The notes under the pieces are model-generated. The model ran no database searches. It was not told the DNA's origin and worked only from the letters and a program-made list of their open reading frames with translations. DNA of 64,000 nucleotides, taken from the NCBI GenBank assembly GCA_016630955.3, contig CM049985.1:2604001-2668000 (forward strand), given 5' to 3'. A program made the position numbers and the translations under genes. Of this stretch, positions 1 to 9,824 are shown piece after piece (position 1 is the stretch's first letter; each line of letters begins with the position of its first letter). This DNA is from Didymella arachidicola. Its lineage: Eukaryota; Ascomycota; Dothideomycetes; Pleosporales; Didymellaceae.

Positions 1-1283
1 TGAGGTGACAGCACCGCTTATGACTGGACGGCGTACAAGATCGCTGCAGGGCGTGCAGGGCAAGAGCGAGACAGTACAAAGTTAATAATCCAAGCTCTCG
101 GGACCTATGGAGAAACGGGTGTCTGTATTAGTTATACTGGATAAGGAAAGCACGCACCAAGTGTCAAAACGCCTCTTAAGAGGCCAAAAGAAGCAAGCGG
201 CAAGCCGTCCGTTGGCAGACAGGACGAGAAGGCTGTACGTAAATTAGGGTTCCAGCAGGCCAGCGAGCTGAGAATGGCCTGGGTCTGAGGGGAAGAATTA
301 AGCTGTTCCGGGACAAGCAGGGGCCACCATATGAAACAAGATATTCGATTGGTCTCTGTAGCAATTGCAGCGGAGACGGACAAGGACGAGAGTAGTCAGT
401 AGGTGGATCTCAGAGGAAGCATGTTTCTGCTCGGCAGCGGTAGTGCAAAGAGCGATCGAGCTGTGTGCCAGACAACCGGGGCTGGTTGATGGCTTGCGCT
501 AGGGCCGTGGAGGGCACCGTACCCAGGAACCGCAGAGTGAAGATGGCGGCTGTGGTCTGTGTGAGCGACCCAGGGATCATGGGTCTCTGGGCAGGCAAGC
601 TAAGGGGAGGGGTACGTTGGATGGCGCTGACGGGACAGTTCACCCGCCCAGAATAGCAGCACGAAACTGATGAGCGTCTGTCTTCGTTGTTGAGTCTTGT
701 GTCGAGTGACAGCGCGGTGAGTGTGCCGCGGGCGCAATCTTTCCCTCCGCCGAGTTCGGAAGCTTCGACGCGCCTGCCGACGCCGAGGTTCTTCCAACAT
801 CAACAATTACTCAGGCCGATGAGCAAGCTCCTTCCACATGACGCATGTGTTCCTCAGCGATATCCAGCCAGTCGTCTGGAACCGGGCGATGATAGCCGCA
901 GCGTTGACCTCACAGTTCGCACATACCCTAGCTTACGGCGCTACTGTTTGAATTCCGGTGGAACGTGGGAATCGGGAGAGCTGGCTGCGCTGGGGTTGCC
1001 GCCAGCAGATCTTGCGCTACCCTCAAAGCGTCCCGTGTGACAGCTTCTGACCATCATGCATCAACACGACGTAGACAGCAGGGCCTGTATTTACGGCTGT
1101 CTCGATCGCTCGCGCTCTATCGACCCTTGACCTGCAGCAACATCATCTGAGCCCTTGCCAGACCAGTCTAATCGCATCGTATCATACACCATGGTAGGTA
1201 TAAGTAATGCGAGCCTGGCCTGTGCAGCATACCTTATTGGACAAGTGCAACGAGGCAATATTTACCAAATCAACGCTTGTGGA
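1..1283. other. Gene-poor left edge
   Basis: No coding region could be supported here. Open frames on both strands are short (under about 120 codons), overlap each other and show no recognisable family or signal peptide. The stretch ends at the TA target-site duplication of transposon copy 1. Base composition is ordinary, unlike the AT-rich flank of transposon copy 2. Confidence 0.5.
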
Positions 1284-1285
1284 TA

Positions 1286-1354
1286 ACGTACATGTACAAC
1301 GAGCGGACCGGTCAACGAGCGGGCCACTTTTGCCAAGACCACACCAAAACTCCC
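1286..1354 (+). repeat. Terminal inverted repeat, left end of copy 1
   Basis: 69 bp, matching 3081-3149 in inverted orientation without mismatch as read; identity stops at 1355. Inside it the decamer CAACGAGCGG occurs twice, separated by ACCGGT. Such sub-terminal direct repeats are typical transposase-binding sites in this superfamily; that role is inferred. Confidence 0.93.
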
Positions 1355-1416
1355 CCTATTATGGCCCAAAACACTACAAACTGGCGCTGCATAAGGCAAA
1401 ACAAGCTGTAATATTA

Positions 1417-3069
1417 CTAAGAGACCTCTTCTACAGCATTCTTGCACGTTCGCGCGTTGTGCCCACTCTCTCCGCACCGTCCACAGCGTCGTTGGGATGG
1501 TTCACCTCCTTCAGCCCGAACCTGCTTCTTTGCCTTCTTACCATCACTACGCGCGCTAAACTCCTGCAGAGCAGCTATCCGCTGGCCCTCTTCAACCGCA
1601 AGGCTTCCCTTAGCTTGAATACGCTTTCTTTTGTGCGATTTACGTCGCGTGGCGGCCTTATTAGCCGCTCGAAGCTCAGTAATCTCCTGTTGTGCCAAAA
1701 CCAGCTTGTGCGCAATAATTGCTGCCCCCTTTGAGACCTTCTCAAACGCTTCAACTATAGAGGTTGGTGAGCTATTAACATGCGTCTGAATCCTCTTCTT
1801 CACAAGCGTTGATTGCGACCCAAATTCCAGGGTATTGCTTGGGGTTTGCGACTGCCAGAGCGGGCTGTTTTGGGGGAGTGGTGGCGATGGGGTGCGCAGC
1901 TTCACATCCAGGGCCAATATGACGCGATCTGGGGCAAAGGGAGCCAATCCGGCCCCTCGGAACCCTCCTTGAATGTTGCTAGGGGTAATAGCTTTCTTGT
2001 GAGCCGCTACAAAGCATGGGAGGAACTCCTGCTTTGTAATGTGGTTGATCCGGTTGCGCATAAGCTCATTAACCTCAACCCCGTACGCCTTCTTCAGAGG
2101 GCCAAAACAACCCACATCAAGTGGCTGAAGGAGGTGCGATGAGTGCGGAGGCATGCATAGGATCACAATCTTCTGATCCTTGCAGTATTGCGTGAATTCT
2201 GGAGTGTTGTGGCTCCCATGACCGTCAATAATCAGCAACCGGTGGCTGCCAACAGTGCGCGCCTTTGTATACCTGTCAAAGTGCTTCAACCAGTCAAAAC
2301 CAAGCTCATTGGTAGTCCAGCCGTTCTCAGAGATGGCAATACTCCAATCTTGGGGCAGGTTGTTGTCCTTGTACCAGCTGGACTGGTGTTGGCGGGCTTT
2401 GAAGATGATGTAGGGTGGAATAGCCCATCCTGTGGCATTAATGCCCTCAATGACTGTTACCCACTCCCGGTTGCCTGGCTGGACCTGCTTTGCTCGTCCT
2501 AGTTTCTCTGCATCTGTTACAACAACTCCGGTGGATATCTGGCCCATCATGAAGCCTGTCTCGTCAAAGTTGTACGTGTCGTTGTCCTGGATGCCATACT
2601 TGACTTTGGTAGTAGCTACAAGGTTGAACCAGCCCTGTATAACCTCAGGGTCCTCGCAGAGGGCTCGCTTGTAGTCATACTTGCGATTAAAAACTGTTTT
2701 GAGCTCCTCCTGACGCGAAACAAACCTGCTGGCCCACCTTGGGCCAACAGGGGCCAAACTGCGCTCTTTCAGCAGAGAATTGGCCATATCAGCCACAAAT
2801 TCAAGCCGGGGGGACTCTCCTCGCGTAACCAGCTCAAGTATGCGCATAACAATCACCTGCTCCTCAGCGCTGGTTAGATTCCGTAAGTTGGCCATAATAT
2901 TAACGCGTGAAGGTCGTCCAGCGCGTCGTTGGTGTAGTGTAGTTCGAGAGACGCTGTAGATAGCTGCAGCGCGTCGCTCTGAGAGATTCGCGTCTTGTTT
3001 GAGAGCTTGGAGCGCAAGCTGTATCTGACGCTCGTTTGACGCGTTAAACTGTACTTGTTGTGGAGGCAT
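1417..3069 (-). CDS. Fot1/pogo-type transposase (550 aa)
   Basis: Cut-and-paste transposase that would act in the nucleus on the element ends. The N-terminus has a Psq-type helix-turn-helix (about residues 8-50), then a CENP-B/Tc5-type DNA-binding segment (about 65-130), then a DDE_1 catalytic domain. The three catalytic aspartates are visible: D169 in NFDETGF, D282 in LLIIDGHGSH and D318 in LLQPLDVG, a DD35D spacing. The C-terminus has a CCHC zinc knuckle, C529-x2-C532-x4-H537-x4-C542. I chose the ATG at 3067-3069 (MPPQQVQ); the frame stays open 12 codons upstream but without an ATG. There is no frameshift or premature stop, so the element looks autonomous. The 62-residue region between about 400 and 460 is low in recognisable motifs. 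Confidence 0.93.
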   Translation of the reverse strand: MPPQQVQFNASNERQIQLALQALKQDANLSERRAAAIYSVSRTTLHQRRAGRPSRVNIMANLRNLTSAEEQVIVMRILELVTRGESPRLEFVADMANSLLKERSLAPVGPRWASRFVSRQEELKTVFNRKYDYKRALCEDPEVIQGWFNLVATTKVKYGIQDNDTYNFDETGFMMGQISTGVVVTDAEKLGRAKQVQPGNREWVTVIEGINATGWAIPPYIIFKARQHQSSWYKDNNLPQDWSIAISENGWTTNELGFDWLKHFDRYTKARTVGSHRLLIIDGHGSHNTPEFTQYCKDQKIVILCMPPHSSHLLQPLDVGCFGPLKKAYGVEVNELMRNRINHITKQEFLPCFVAAHKKAITPSNIQGGFRGAGLAPFAPDRVILALDVKLRTPSPPLPQNSPLWQSQTPSNTLEFGSQSTLVKKRIQTHVNSSPTSIVEAFEKVSKGAAIIAHKLVLAQQEITELRAANKAATRRKSHKRKRIQAKGSLAVEEGQRIAALQEFSARSDGKKAKKQVRAEGGEPSQRRCGRCGESGHNARTCKNAVEEVS

Positions 3070-3080
3070 TAGTGTAGGGA

Positions 3081-3149
3081 GGGAGTTTTGGTGTGGTCTT
3101 GGCAAAAGTGGCCCGCTCGTTGACCGGTCCGCTCGTTGTACATGTACGT
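3081..3149 (-). repeat. Terminal inverted repeat, right end of copy 1
   Basis: Inverted partner of 1286-1354. The transposase start codon (3069) lies only 12 bp inside this repeat, so the promoter of the transposase probably lies within or beyond the terminal repeat. Confidence 0.93.
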
Positions 3150-3151
3150 TA

Positions 3152-6100
3152 CGTGATTACATGAGCCTCCTGGCTTTGCTGAGCTTTACATGTTTGACCC
3201 ATACTGGCTCCTTATCCCGACTATACTGTATGTACGTCGTACCGCAGCAACGCTGCATCTGATACTGGGCGATTAGTGACTAAGCTGGAGCCACACTAAG
3301 GCAGGACTGGCGTGGGAGAATATGGCGTCTTCTCGCGGTGGGTTGCATTGGTATGCTGGCAGCCTGGCACACCTACCCAGGCCAAAATACCGCCCGGCCA
3401 ACCTTGCCGCCAATTTTCAATCCCGGAGACCACCTCGTTCATGGTAGGGATAGTCAGGGTACTCGTGTTAATGACCAGTTTGTCACCGGTCAATGGAACA
3501 AAGGCAGCAATCTGCGCTGGTGGCGTTTCAGCCGTGAGCTGAACCTTGAGGAGCAAGACCCTTCGCCAGCCGTGCGGTCCCGCGTTCCTACCCGCTTACG
3601 CGCATCCTGATATGATTTGCGCCCGGGTTAACATGTGGATCCGAGGATTGGGACGTCGGATTGTGATAGGTATGACATCTCTGAACACATAAAAGAACCT
3701 CGCCGAGGCTGAAGCTCCCCTGGAACCTGCAGCGGAGCGCGTGCAGGACGCAGAATAAATCCTGGGCATCAGTCGAGAAATTCACGTCAGCGTGGAGCGC
3801 AGCTACAGGTCGTTAAGGCAGCGAGACATCAAGCGGCGATGGTCGTCCGGAATATCAGCCCCGAACGTGCCTCTTCCATCATAACGGAAACCGACTTGGG
3901 TGTAACCGCCAACCTTGTGTGTTTCGCATTGGACCCGAGCGATCTACAACACCAGTGACGGAGATGCCTTCAATTTCATCTCACTGCAAGGCGAGCAAGC
4001 ACACCCCGCGAGAACCGAGATATAAATGTTCCGAAAAGATGACGGTGGCATCTTATCCACTGCCGTCTGTTTGAAGGGGATGACTAGCAAATGACCTGAG
4101 CCAAAGTACCTTCTAGTCGCCGTTGCGGTCATCTACCATTATCTTTGACCGGTACAGCCAGGTTTTCCCTACTATTACTGTGGGGACCGTCCATCTCTAC
4201 GCATGGTGGCTCGAGGCTATCCACTAGGGGAACTTACAAGTATCGTCACGCGCACGCAGCGACAAAGTTAAAGACATGGCATCATTAAAGAATAATTGCC
4301 ATTTGACGAATGACTAGCGGTCTATCATCGAGATACAACGCAAAATTCCGAGCCCCGCGATGCTGCAGCGAAGTGGTGGCGCATGTACCCCCTACACAGT
4401 AGCTCCTTAAAAAAGCGCAAGTCACCTTCCGTCTACTTGGGCATATATCCAGATCTTTGGTATCATCCAAGCGCGGATGTCATCCGCAAGCTTAAATTTC
4501 GAACGACACTGCAAATGGGTTTCGGGCAGTAAGCATGCAATGGCTTCAGGACCGCAGTGCTTGGTCTCGATCACAGCTGCAATGCCGCAAGTTCAACAAG
4601 AGGTCTCAGTCACCTCCACGGTTAATTCCGACAAAGAAAGTGCACCCTCGGAAGCCTGCGTCTTCTCCTCTACTTCGAGCATGGCAGGCAGGGGTGAGGA
4701 ACTCTGGATGGCTTCCACGAGAGACGGCCTGCACTTTGCATCTGGCGGACGGCGACGCGCGACACCGTTACTCAAAGCGGTATAAATAAGCGAAAGTGCA
4801 CTGACCACTCAGAGTTTCGTCTCGAGAGAGCGCTAACTGGAGATCCATATTCGTCGGTAGCTGCAGCGCCAAGTCTTCCCGATAGTATGGTCTGATCACG
4901 TGTAGCTAACCGCTCTCGTCAAGTATCGCGAAATCCAAGGAAAGGCACGTGCATGTGACTGAGGAGGTGGATTGGGGGTCAACGGGCCACCCTACTGTTT
5001 GATGCCCGAAAGTGCAGGTGCAGTCTGCAGGGCTGCTTGTGAATATAGCAGAATTGGGGCATAGGTACACAAAATCAAGACCAGAGCCCAGCAGTGGAAG
5101 ACACTATATCTACCAGTTGTCTGATCTCGCTTACCCACGTATTAGATGGGATCTTGCCAACGCCTGCACGTAATCCAACTGGCCCAGAAGCCGCTTCTGT
5201 AAGGCCTCTCGCTACTATTCGCGGATGTGGCCCAATCACGAACGTGCGTGGTCTTGGGTTACACCAGTAGAAACCCTTGAAAATCCCACCCAGCAACCCA
5301 GGATCAAAGACCACAAGATCTGAACTGCTCGTGCAGACACTGAGAGCTGATGTTCACCAAAGAAGCTTAAAAACTGGTCTTGATACTCAAAATCACGCCA
5401 TTCAGCCCCACAGGTCTTGCTGAACCTGGCCCAAGAACCCGGCTGCATGCGGTCCTCAACATCGCCCTCTAGCCCAGTGGAGATTTCACTTGACCTCGGA
5501 AGTCTTTACCGGGGCAATCGCTGTTCGATCCCAAAGCTTTTACCTTGTCGCAACGTCTGTTTGCGTTTTTGTCGCCGTGGTTCCTGAAGGCAATTGCCGT
5601 CTTCAATGCAGCGAGCTTATCATTATTGCGGGAAAACCTCGTCCGCCATTCACTCTGATCTTGGTTGGAACGTACAGATTTTGTGGTCTCATCCCTACGC
5701 CTCAACCAAGTGGTCCCACAAGATCTGCTTCCTACGGCAAGGTAGCATCGCCATCTATTCATGCCGCTGACATTACTGGGATGCCACTCCATCGGTAAAA
5801 CATCAGTTCGCTTGCTCCTGTCAAATTTCCCCAGATTCTGGAATTGGATCCTAACGGTCCGAACCGGCGTGAGCTCCGCGGATCAGGAGCGTGAAGCGAG
5901 TGCTGAAGCGCAGACTCGCTCACCCTGGCGCCCATGCTGTCCAGGTTTGCTCCAGTCATGATGGCCCAGCCGCACCTAGAAGTTATCAAAAGCCATTTCA
6001 AGACAATGGCTAGCATACTAGACTACCACATGGCGCTACTGGCTTGCAATAAAGCCCACTCATTAAGGTGTCTAATCACCTCCTAGTGGGCTATATGTGG

Positions 6101-7101
6101 GGTACTGAGAACACTACTAACGGGTGGTTCCGTGATCCTACATGTGCCCATCTATACCTCGTTGAAAGCATGAGTCACAAAACTTTAGTACTTCCTTCGC
6201 GACGGAACTCATGCAAAGTCATCATCCCAGGAGCATTGATCGTGGGTTTGGACTGAGAAAACGAAAAGTCATGTAGACTTTTCAACGTTCAAGCACGATT
6301 CAAGCCATCAAGGATATAAGATTACTAGACGATATGAAACCTCGCAAAAGGTACCGTAGTCAAGAGATGGATGGTATTCGAAAGAGAGTTTAATCAATTT
6401 CGTATCATGGCCCCTTTGATCTAGGTCAAGTTCAAACGATACGCATGCATTGAATCTAATGGCAACTCCGCAATGTTTCATTCAGTAGAGACTGCGGGTG
6501 AGAAAGTCACGAGGACTGCTGATCGAGATAATCTGTAATCATGAAGTTTCAAAAGACTGGTCTGTCACTGTACGCAACTGCTCGTCCATTGCTCAGGAGA
6601 CTTGGCTGGGATTTTAACGTGCTTAGTCTGAGAAATATATTTCTGAACAATCGTGGGATCATCTCGAGATGGGCTGAGGCCTAACAATGGGAATCCTCAC
6701 AAGTATTCGATGGGTCCAGCCTAGAGACGGGTCGAGTGTGCACGCTGTCCAAGCCTTCCGTGTAGAGCGGAATTGCATGGCGTAGCCGGAAACCAGCGCG
6801 TCAAAAAGAACATAATACGTCACCTGTAAGAATTAAACATCCCTCACGGTGATTGATAATCACACGGTTGACTTGAGCGCGAAGATTAGTCAATACTTAA
6901 AGATTGGGCGTGAAGGGCAAAATCCTGCCTGCCGGTGGTATGAGCACGACATTGCATAGCGTGCTGTTGTGCATGAGAGGACACTTCTGAGCTTGCGTTG
7001 ACGAGAGTTAAATTATATGCGGGGCCGAACGATTGTGTCACCAACGCTGCGGATGCTGAAACATATACATTGATCTACTATTTTCATCTAGCAATGCAGC
7101 A
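3152..7101. other. 4-kb gene-poor stretch
   Basis: No complete gene could be supported. Open frames are short on both strands and lack introns that would join them into a longer product. The most protein-like piece is an 86-codon minus frame at 3296-3556, rich in Val, Ile, Thr and Pro with no recognised family, possibly a gene remnant. A small nested hairpin lies at 6053-6092. Composition is not strikingly AT-rich, so I see no sign of a large RIP-mutated repeat. The far right end (about 6900-7101) would hold the 3' flank of the catalase-related gene. Confidence 0.45.
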
Positions 7102-8210
7102 CTACTCTTCCTGCTTCTCATGCCTCCTCTGCTCAGCACTGATATAGTACACGCCCTTCCTCGCCCAAATCAATGGATCCTTACTCGCCGCAATACCTTT
7201 GATGCCACCAAGGTCAGGCGTTGGACTGAAAGCAATTTGCTGCTGTTTCGCCACATTGTCATCAGTTACCTTGTTAAGGACCAGTCTACCCATAGGCACC
7301 CAAGTCGTGCTCTTATATGGTACTGTTGCGTCGTCAAGTACATCGTCATCATTGGCAATATGTGCCTGAATGGTAAAGACAATGGGCTTCTCCGGGAAGC
7401 GCTCGCGAAGGTCTTCTTCAAGGTAGCTCTGGTCCAGCTTTTTAAGCTCCGTTGGATCGTTGGGGTACAGATGATCACCGTCTGCGGGGTCAAGGCGGTA
7501 ACGAATATTGGTGATTTTGTCTTGTGCATTGGTCAGGACGTGTGTGTTGGGCTCATAGTAGGTAATGTGGCCGTATGTGAGGGGGTTTGGTTTGGGCGAC
7601 TGGACAAATGTAGCTGCTGAGGGGTGACTGGCGAGGAAGCTCTGGAAGGGTCCTACAGCTGCCTTGAAAGCTGCTTCTTCTTTGCTTGTGTCACCTCCCG
7701 CGGCTTTCGCATTGTCAAGCGCCGCCTTGGTGGTTTTGAATCCACGGAAGACTTGAAGGAAGGCGAGGAAGTCTTCACCTGTACGTGTTGCGAAGCCGTT
7801 AAAGGTATGGCTGACTAGATCGGTATGCGTGTGTTCGTCGATGAGAAAGCGAATGGCTAGTCCTTTCGGCGTAGCATCATCCTCCACGTCGGGAATGTGT
7901 GGGATACCACCGCCGACGGAGAAGCGGGCTATGACCGATGTGGAAGCTTGATTAAAGTGGCATGCTGTCGAAAGGGACTTGGCCTGCTCAGTTGGTGTGA
8001 ACGTTCCTTCAACAAGAAGACCTTTGGCGTGAGCTTCGAGACATTAGTAAGACGTGAAGTTCGATGAAAGGGAGACGTGCTGGTGCGGTAGCCTGGATGT
8101 TTACCAAAAAGCCTCTGCATCTCATCAACTAACTCTGTCGGTAGCTTGTCATTGTTCTGTGCTGTCCCACGGGCAGCACCATTGGTCGAACCGTTGATTT
8201 GTCCAGGCAT
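7102..8210 (-). CDS. Catalase-related haem protein (SrpA-like), 353 aa
   Basis: Small haem enzyme of the catalase superfamily, SrpA/'minicatalase' branch; members act as peroxidases or fatty-acid-hydroperoxide-converting enzymes. Two exons: 8081-8210 and 7102-8033. The distal-haem motif THAKG (H45) is rebuilt across the intron, and the proximal ligand is predicted as Y339 in ARKGVYYIS, with Arg four residues before it. The frame also shows the family blocks LAIRF, HTDLVSHTFNGF and MGRLVLNK. About 353 residues is normal for this branch and much shorter than true catalases. The 47-nt intron starts with GC, not GT, and has a CTAAT branch site; no GT site near it keeps the conserved GYRTTHAKG segment. 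Start ATG at 8208-8210. No signal peptide or peroxisomal C-terminus is evident (ends KQEE). It is divergent to the lipoxygenase at 9825. Confidence 0.85.
8034..8080 (-). other. Non-canonical GC-AG intron in the catalase-related gene
   Basis: On the coding strand the intron begins GCACGTCTCC and ends CTCGAAG, with CTAAT about 11 nt before the acceptor. Removal joins A|CT into Thr and gives the family-like GYRTTHAKG. GT alternatives give a wrong phase, a 20-nt intron, or loss of the GKHPGYR block (donor GTAAAC about 30 nt upstream, which is also in phase). Confidence 0.6.
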
Positions 8211-9824
8211 GGCAGGCAAAGTGTGGGGATAGAGCTAGGATCGGAGGCAAAGACAGAAGTGAAGTCAAATTGTAAGTATTGAAGGGGGTGCGCAATAAGT
8301 AAGAGAAAGACGTAAGTCGTTGTCAGCTCAGGCGTAGTCAGGTAGGCTGAGCAAACGGTGCTGAAGCCGTAGTCCTTTGCTCCTACCTGTCACCGCATTG
8401 TTGGATTGATCACAAGAAGGCAGATGCTGAATGCGGATCTAAATTCGCCGGCATTGGAATACAGTCCAAAAGGACCATCCGCTGGACCCCTTTCCTCGTT
8501 ACACCAGTGAGGCTGACGATCATACTCTCGCAGGAACTCTAGATGAATGCGACAAGTAACGTATGTCGTAGCGTACAAGGTGCAGATTTAGTTCGCATTT
8601 CCAGTAATAATACTGTCATAGAGTCTCAAATGGTGTGCTGACCTTTCAGCTTGACGCAATTGGGATGAGAGGGCGTTGGAGCTAAGGCGTTCATCTTGCC
8701 CGTTGCGGGCCGGTTGCTCGCCCCGCAGACTGGGCAACGCCCTCGCAGCCAGCCACTAGCAATCGAACGACGACTACACACCAACGGGCTTGACACTACC
8801 CTTTGTGAATGCGCCGGACTCTTCGTGAGGATGTGGGTATTACTGCAAACATATCGTGACCGATGGGCCAGCGCGCGTAAGTGCCGTCAGCAGCCAGCCA
8901 CAAGCGGAAGATTCATCGTTCTTGATCCCCGGGCACCGCTTCAGCCCTGTCAGTCAGCTTACTTACGCTAACGTGCAGGGCCTTTGGTGTTTGCATACTA
9001 CGACAGGACGACTGGAATCGCAACGGCATAGTACCGCCACACCATTACAACGACGAATTCAGATGGGCAGAGACTGGGTTAACCTGTACAGCCTTGAACC
9101 AACGTCGTCGAGACCTTGGCAGGCTCAGCTCCAATATCTTTCTTCTATTGCTTACGGTAAGCGTGATATATCAGACGTGGCTTTGCCGTGCGTCCCGATC
9201 CAGACAACCCGCTCATGCCGAGTACCCTCACAACGCGTACGTGCCAATCTCTGAATGAGGGAATCAGCACATCGCAGACTTTGTAGCCATCAGATGCAAC
9301 ATGGATGGCGAGTAGATTATGACTGATCGTATTTTTGACCGGACGCACTCAAATCATGCCATGCTATTGGCCCATCCGAATATCTCGGGGTGGCCTTGTT
9401 CCCAATTATCATCTGATTAACCGAGTAGAGGAGCTGGATCTCAGCATCTCAGCTGTTCGCAAGCGGACTGGATTCAGTTTCCGCATGCAACACGTAGTTT
9501 GCAAGCGGATTGGATTCAGTTTCTGCATGCAACCCGTAGTTCGCAGTCAGTTCGGGTATTCGTGGCGGAGCTGAGTGAATGAGCTGGGTGCATCACTGCA
9601 CCTGAAAGCTGTCTCCTGACCAACCCAATGGCAGTCACGGTCAAGCTGAGAACTAGAGACATGGAATTTACTTCCTAAACGGGCATATACCGCCAGCGCT
9701 GCGAGGGAAACAATTCGTCGTTAAGTCTGAGGGTTGATGGTTTTAAGCAGACTTGCCCCCTGGACATATTTTCACTCACTACTCCGGCAATTCCTCTTCT
9801 TATCAGCCATACGCAACTTTCAAA
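8211..9824. promoter_or_regulatory. Shared divergent promoter region, catalase-related gene / lipoxygenase
   Basis: About 1.6 kb separates the two start codons, which point away from each other. Open frames here (for example 8856-9254 plus) show no family and are probably chance. A 42-bp direct duplication lies at 9455-9538. No specific regulator site could be named with confidence. Co-regulation is an inference from the head-to-head layout. Confidence 0.5.
9455..9538 (+). repeat. 42-bp tandem duplication, two units
   Basis: Units 9455-9496 and 9497-9538 begin GTTCGCAAGCGGACTGG and GTTTGCAAGCGGATTGG. A third partial unit begins at 9539 and decays after about seven bases. Four differences are visible: three C/T transitions and one A/C change. 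It lies about 290 bp upstream of the lipoxygenase start. Confidence 0.85.

Larger units (their letters stand above)
1286..3149 (-). mobile_element. Fot1/pogo-type DNA transposon, copy 1 (1864 bp)
   Basis: A complete class II element of the Tc1/mariner superfamily, Fot1/Pot2 (pogo-like) group. Both ends start with ACGTACATGTACAACGAG and form a perfect 69-bp terminal inverted repeat. A TA dinucleotide lies on each side (1284-1285 and 3150-3151), as expected for TA target duplication. One uninterrupted transposase gene lies on the minus strand. A second copy lies at 52003-53866 in the same orientation, with every aligned frame offset by exactly 50717 bases, so there are no indels between them. 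It resembles the roughly 1.86 kb Fot1-like elements known from Pleosporales, but the named family was not checked. Confidence 0.95.

Noticed and set aside
1207..1734. 175-codon plus frame across the left transposon end, repeated at 52047-52451
   Set aside because: Runs through the terminal repeat and antisense to the transposase; not a separate gene.
6053..6092. Nested hairpin (AGCCCACT...AGTGGGCT with inner AGGTG/CACCT)
   Set aside because: Short arms and no target duplication or coding context; could be chance in 64 kb.
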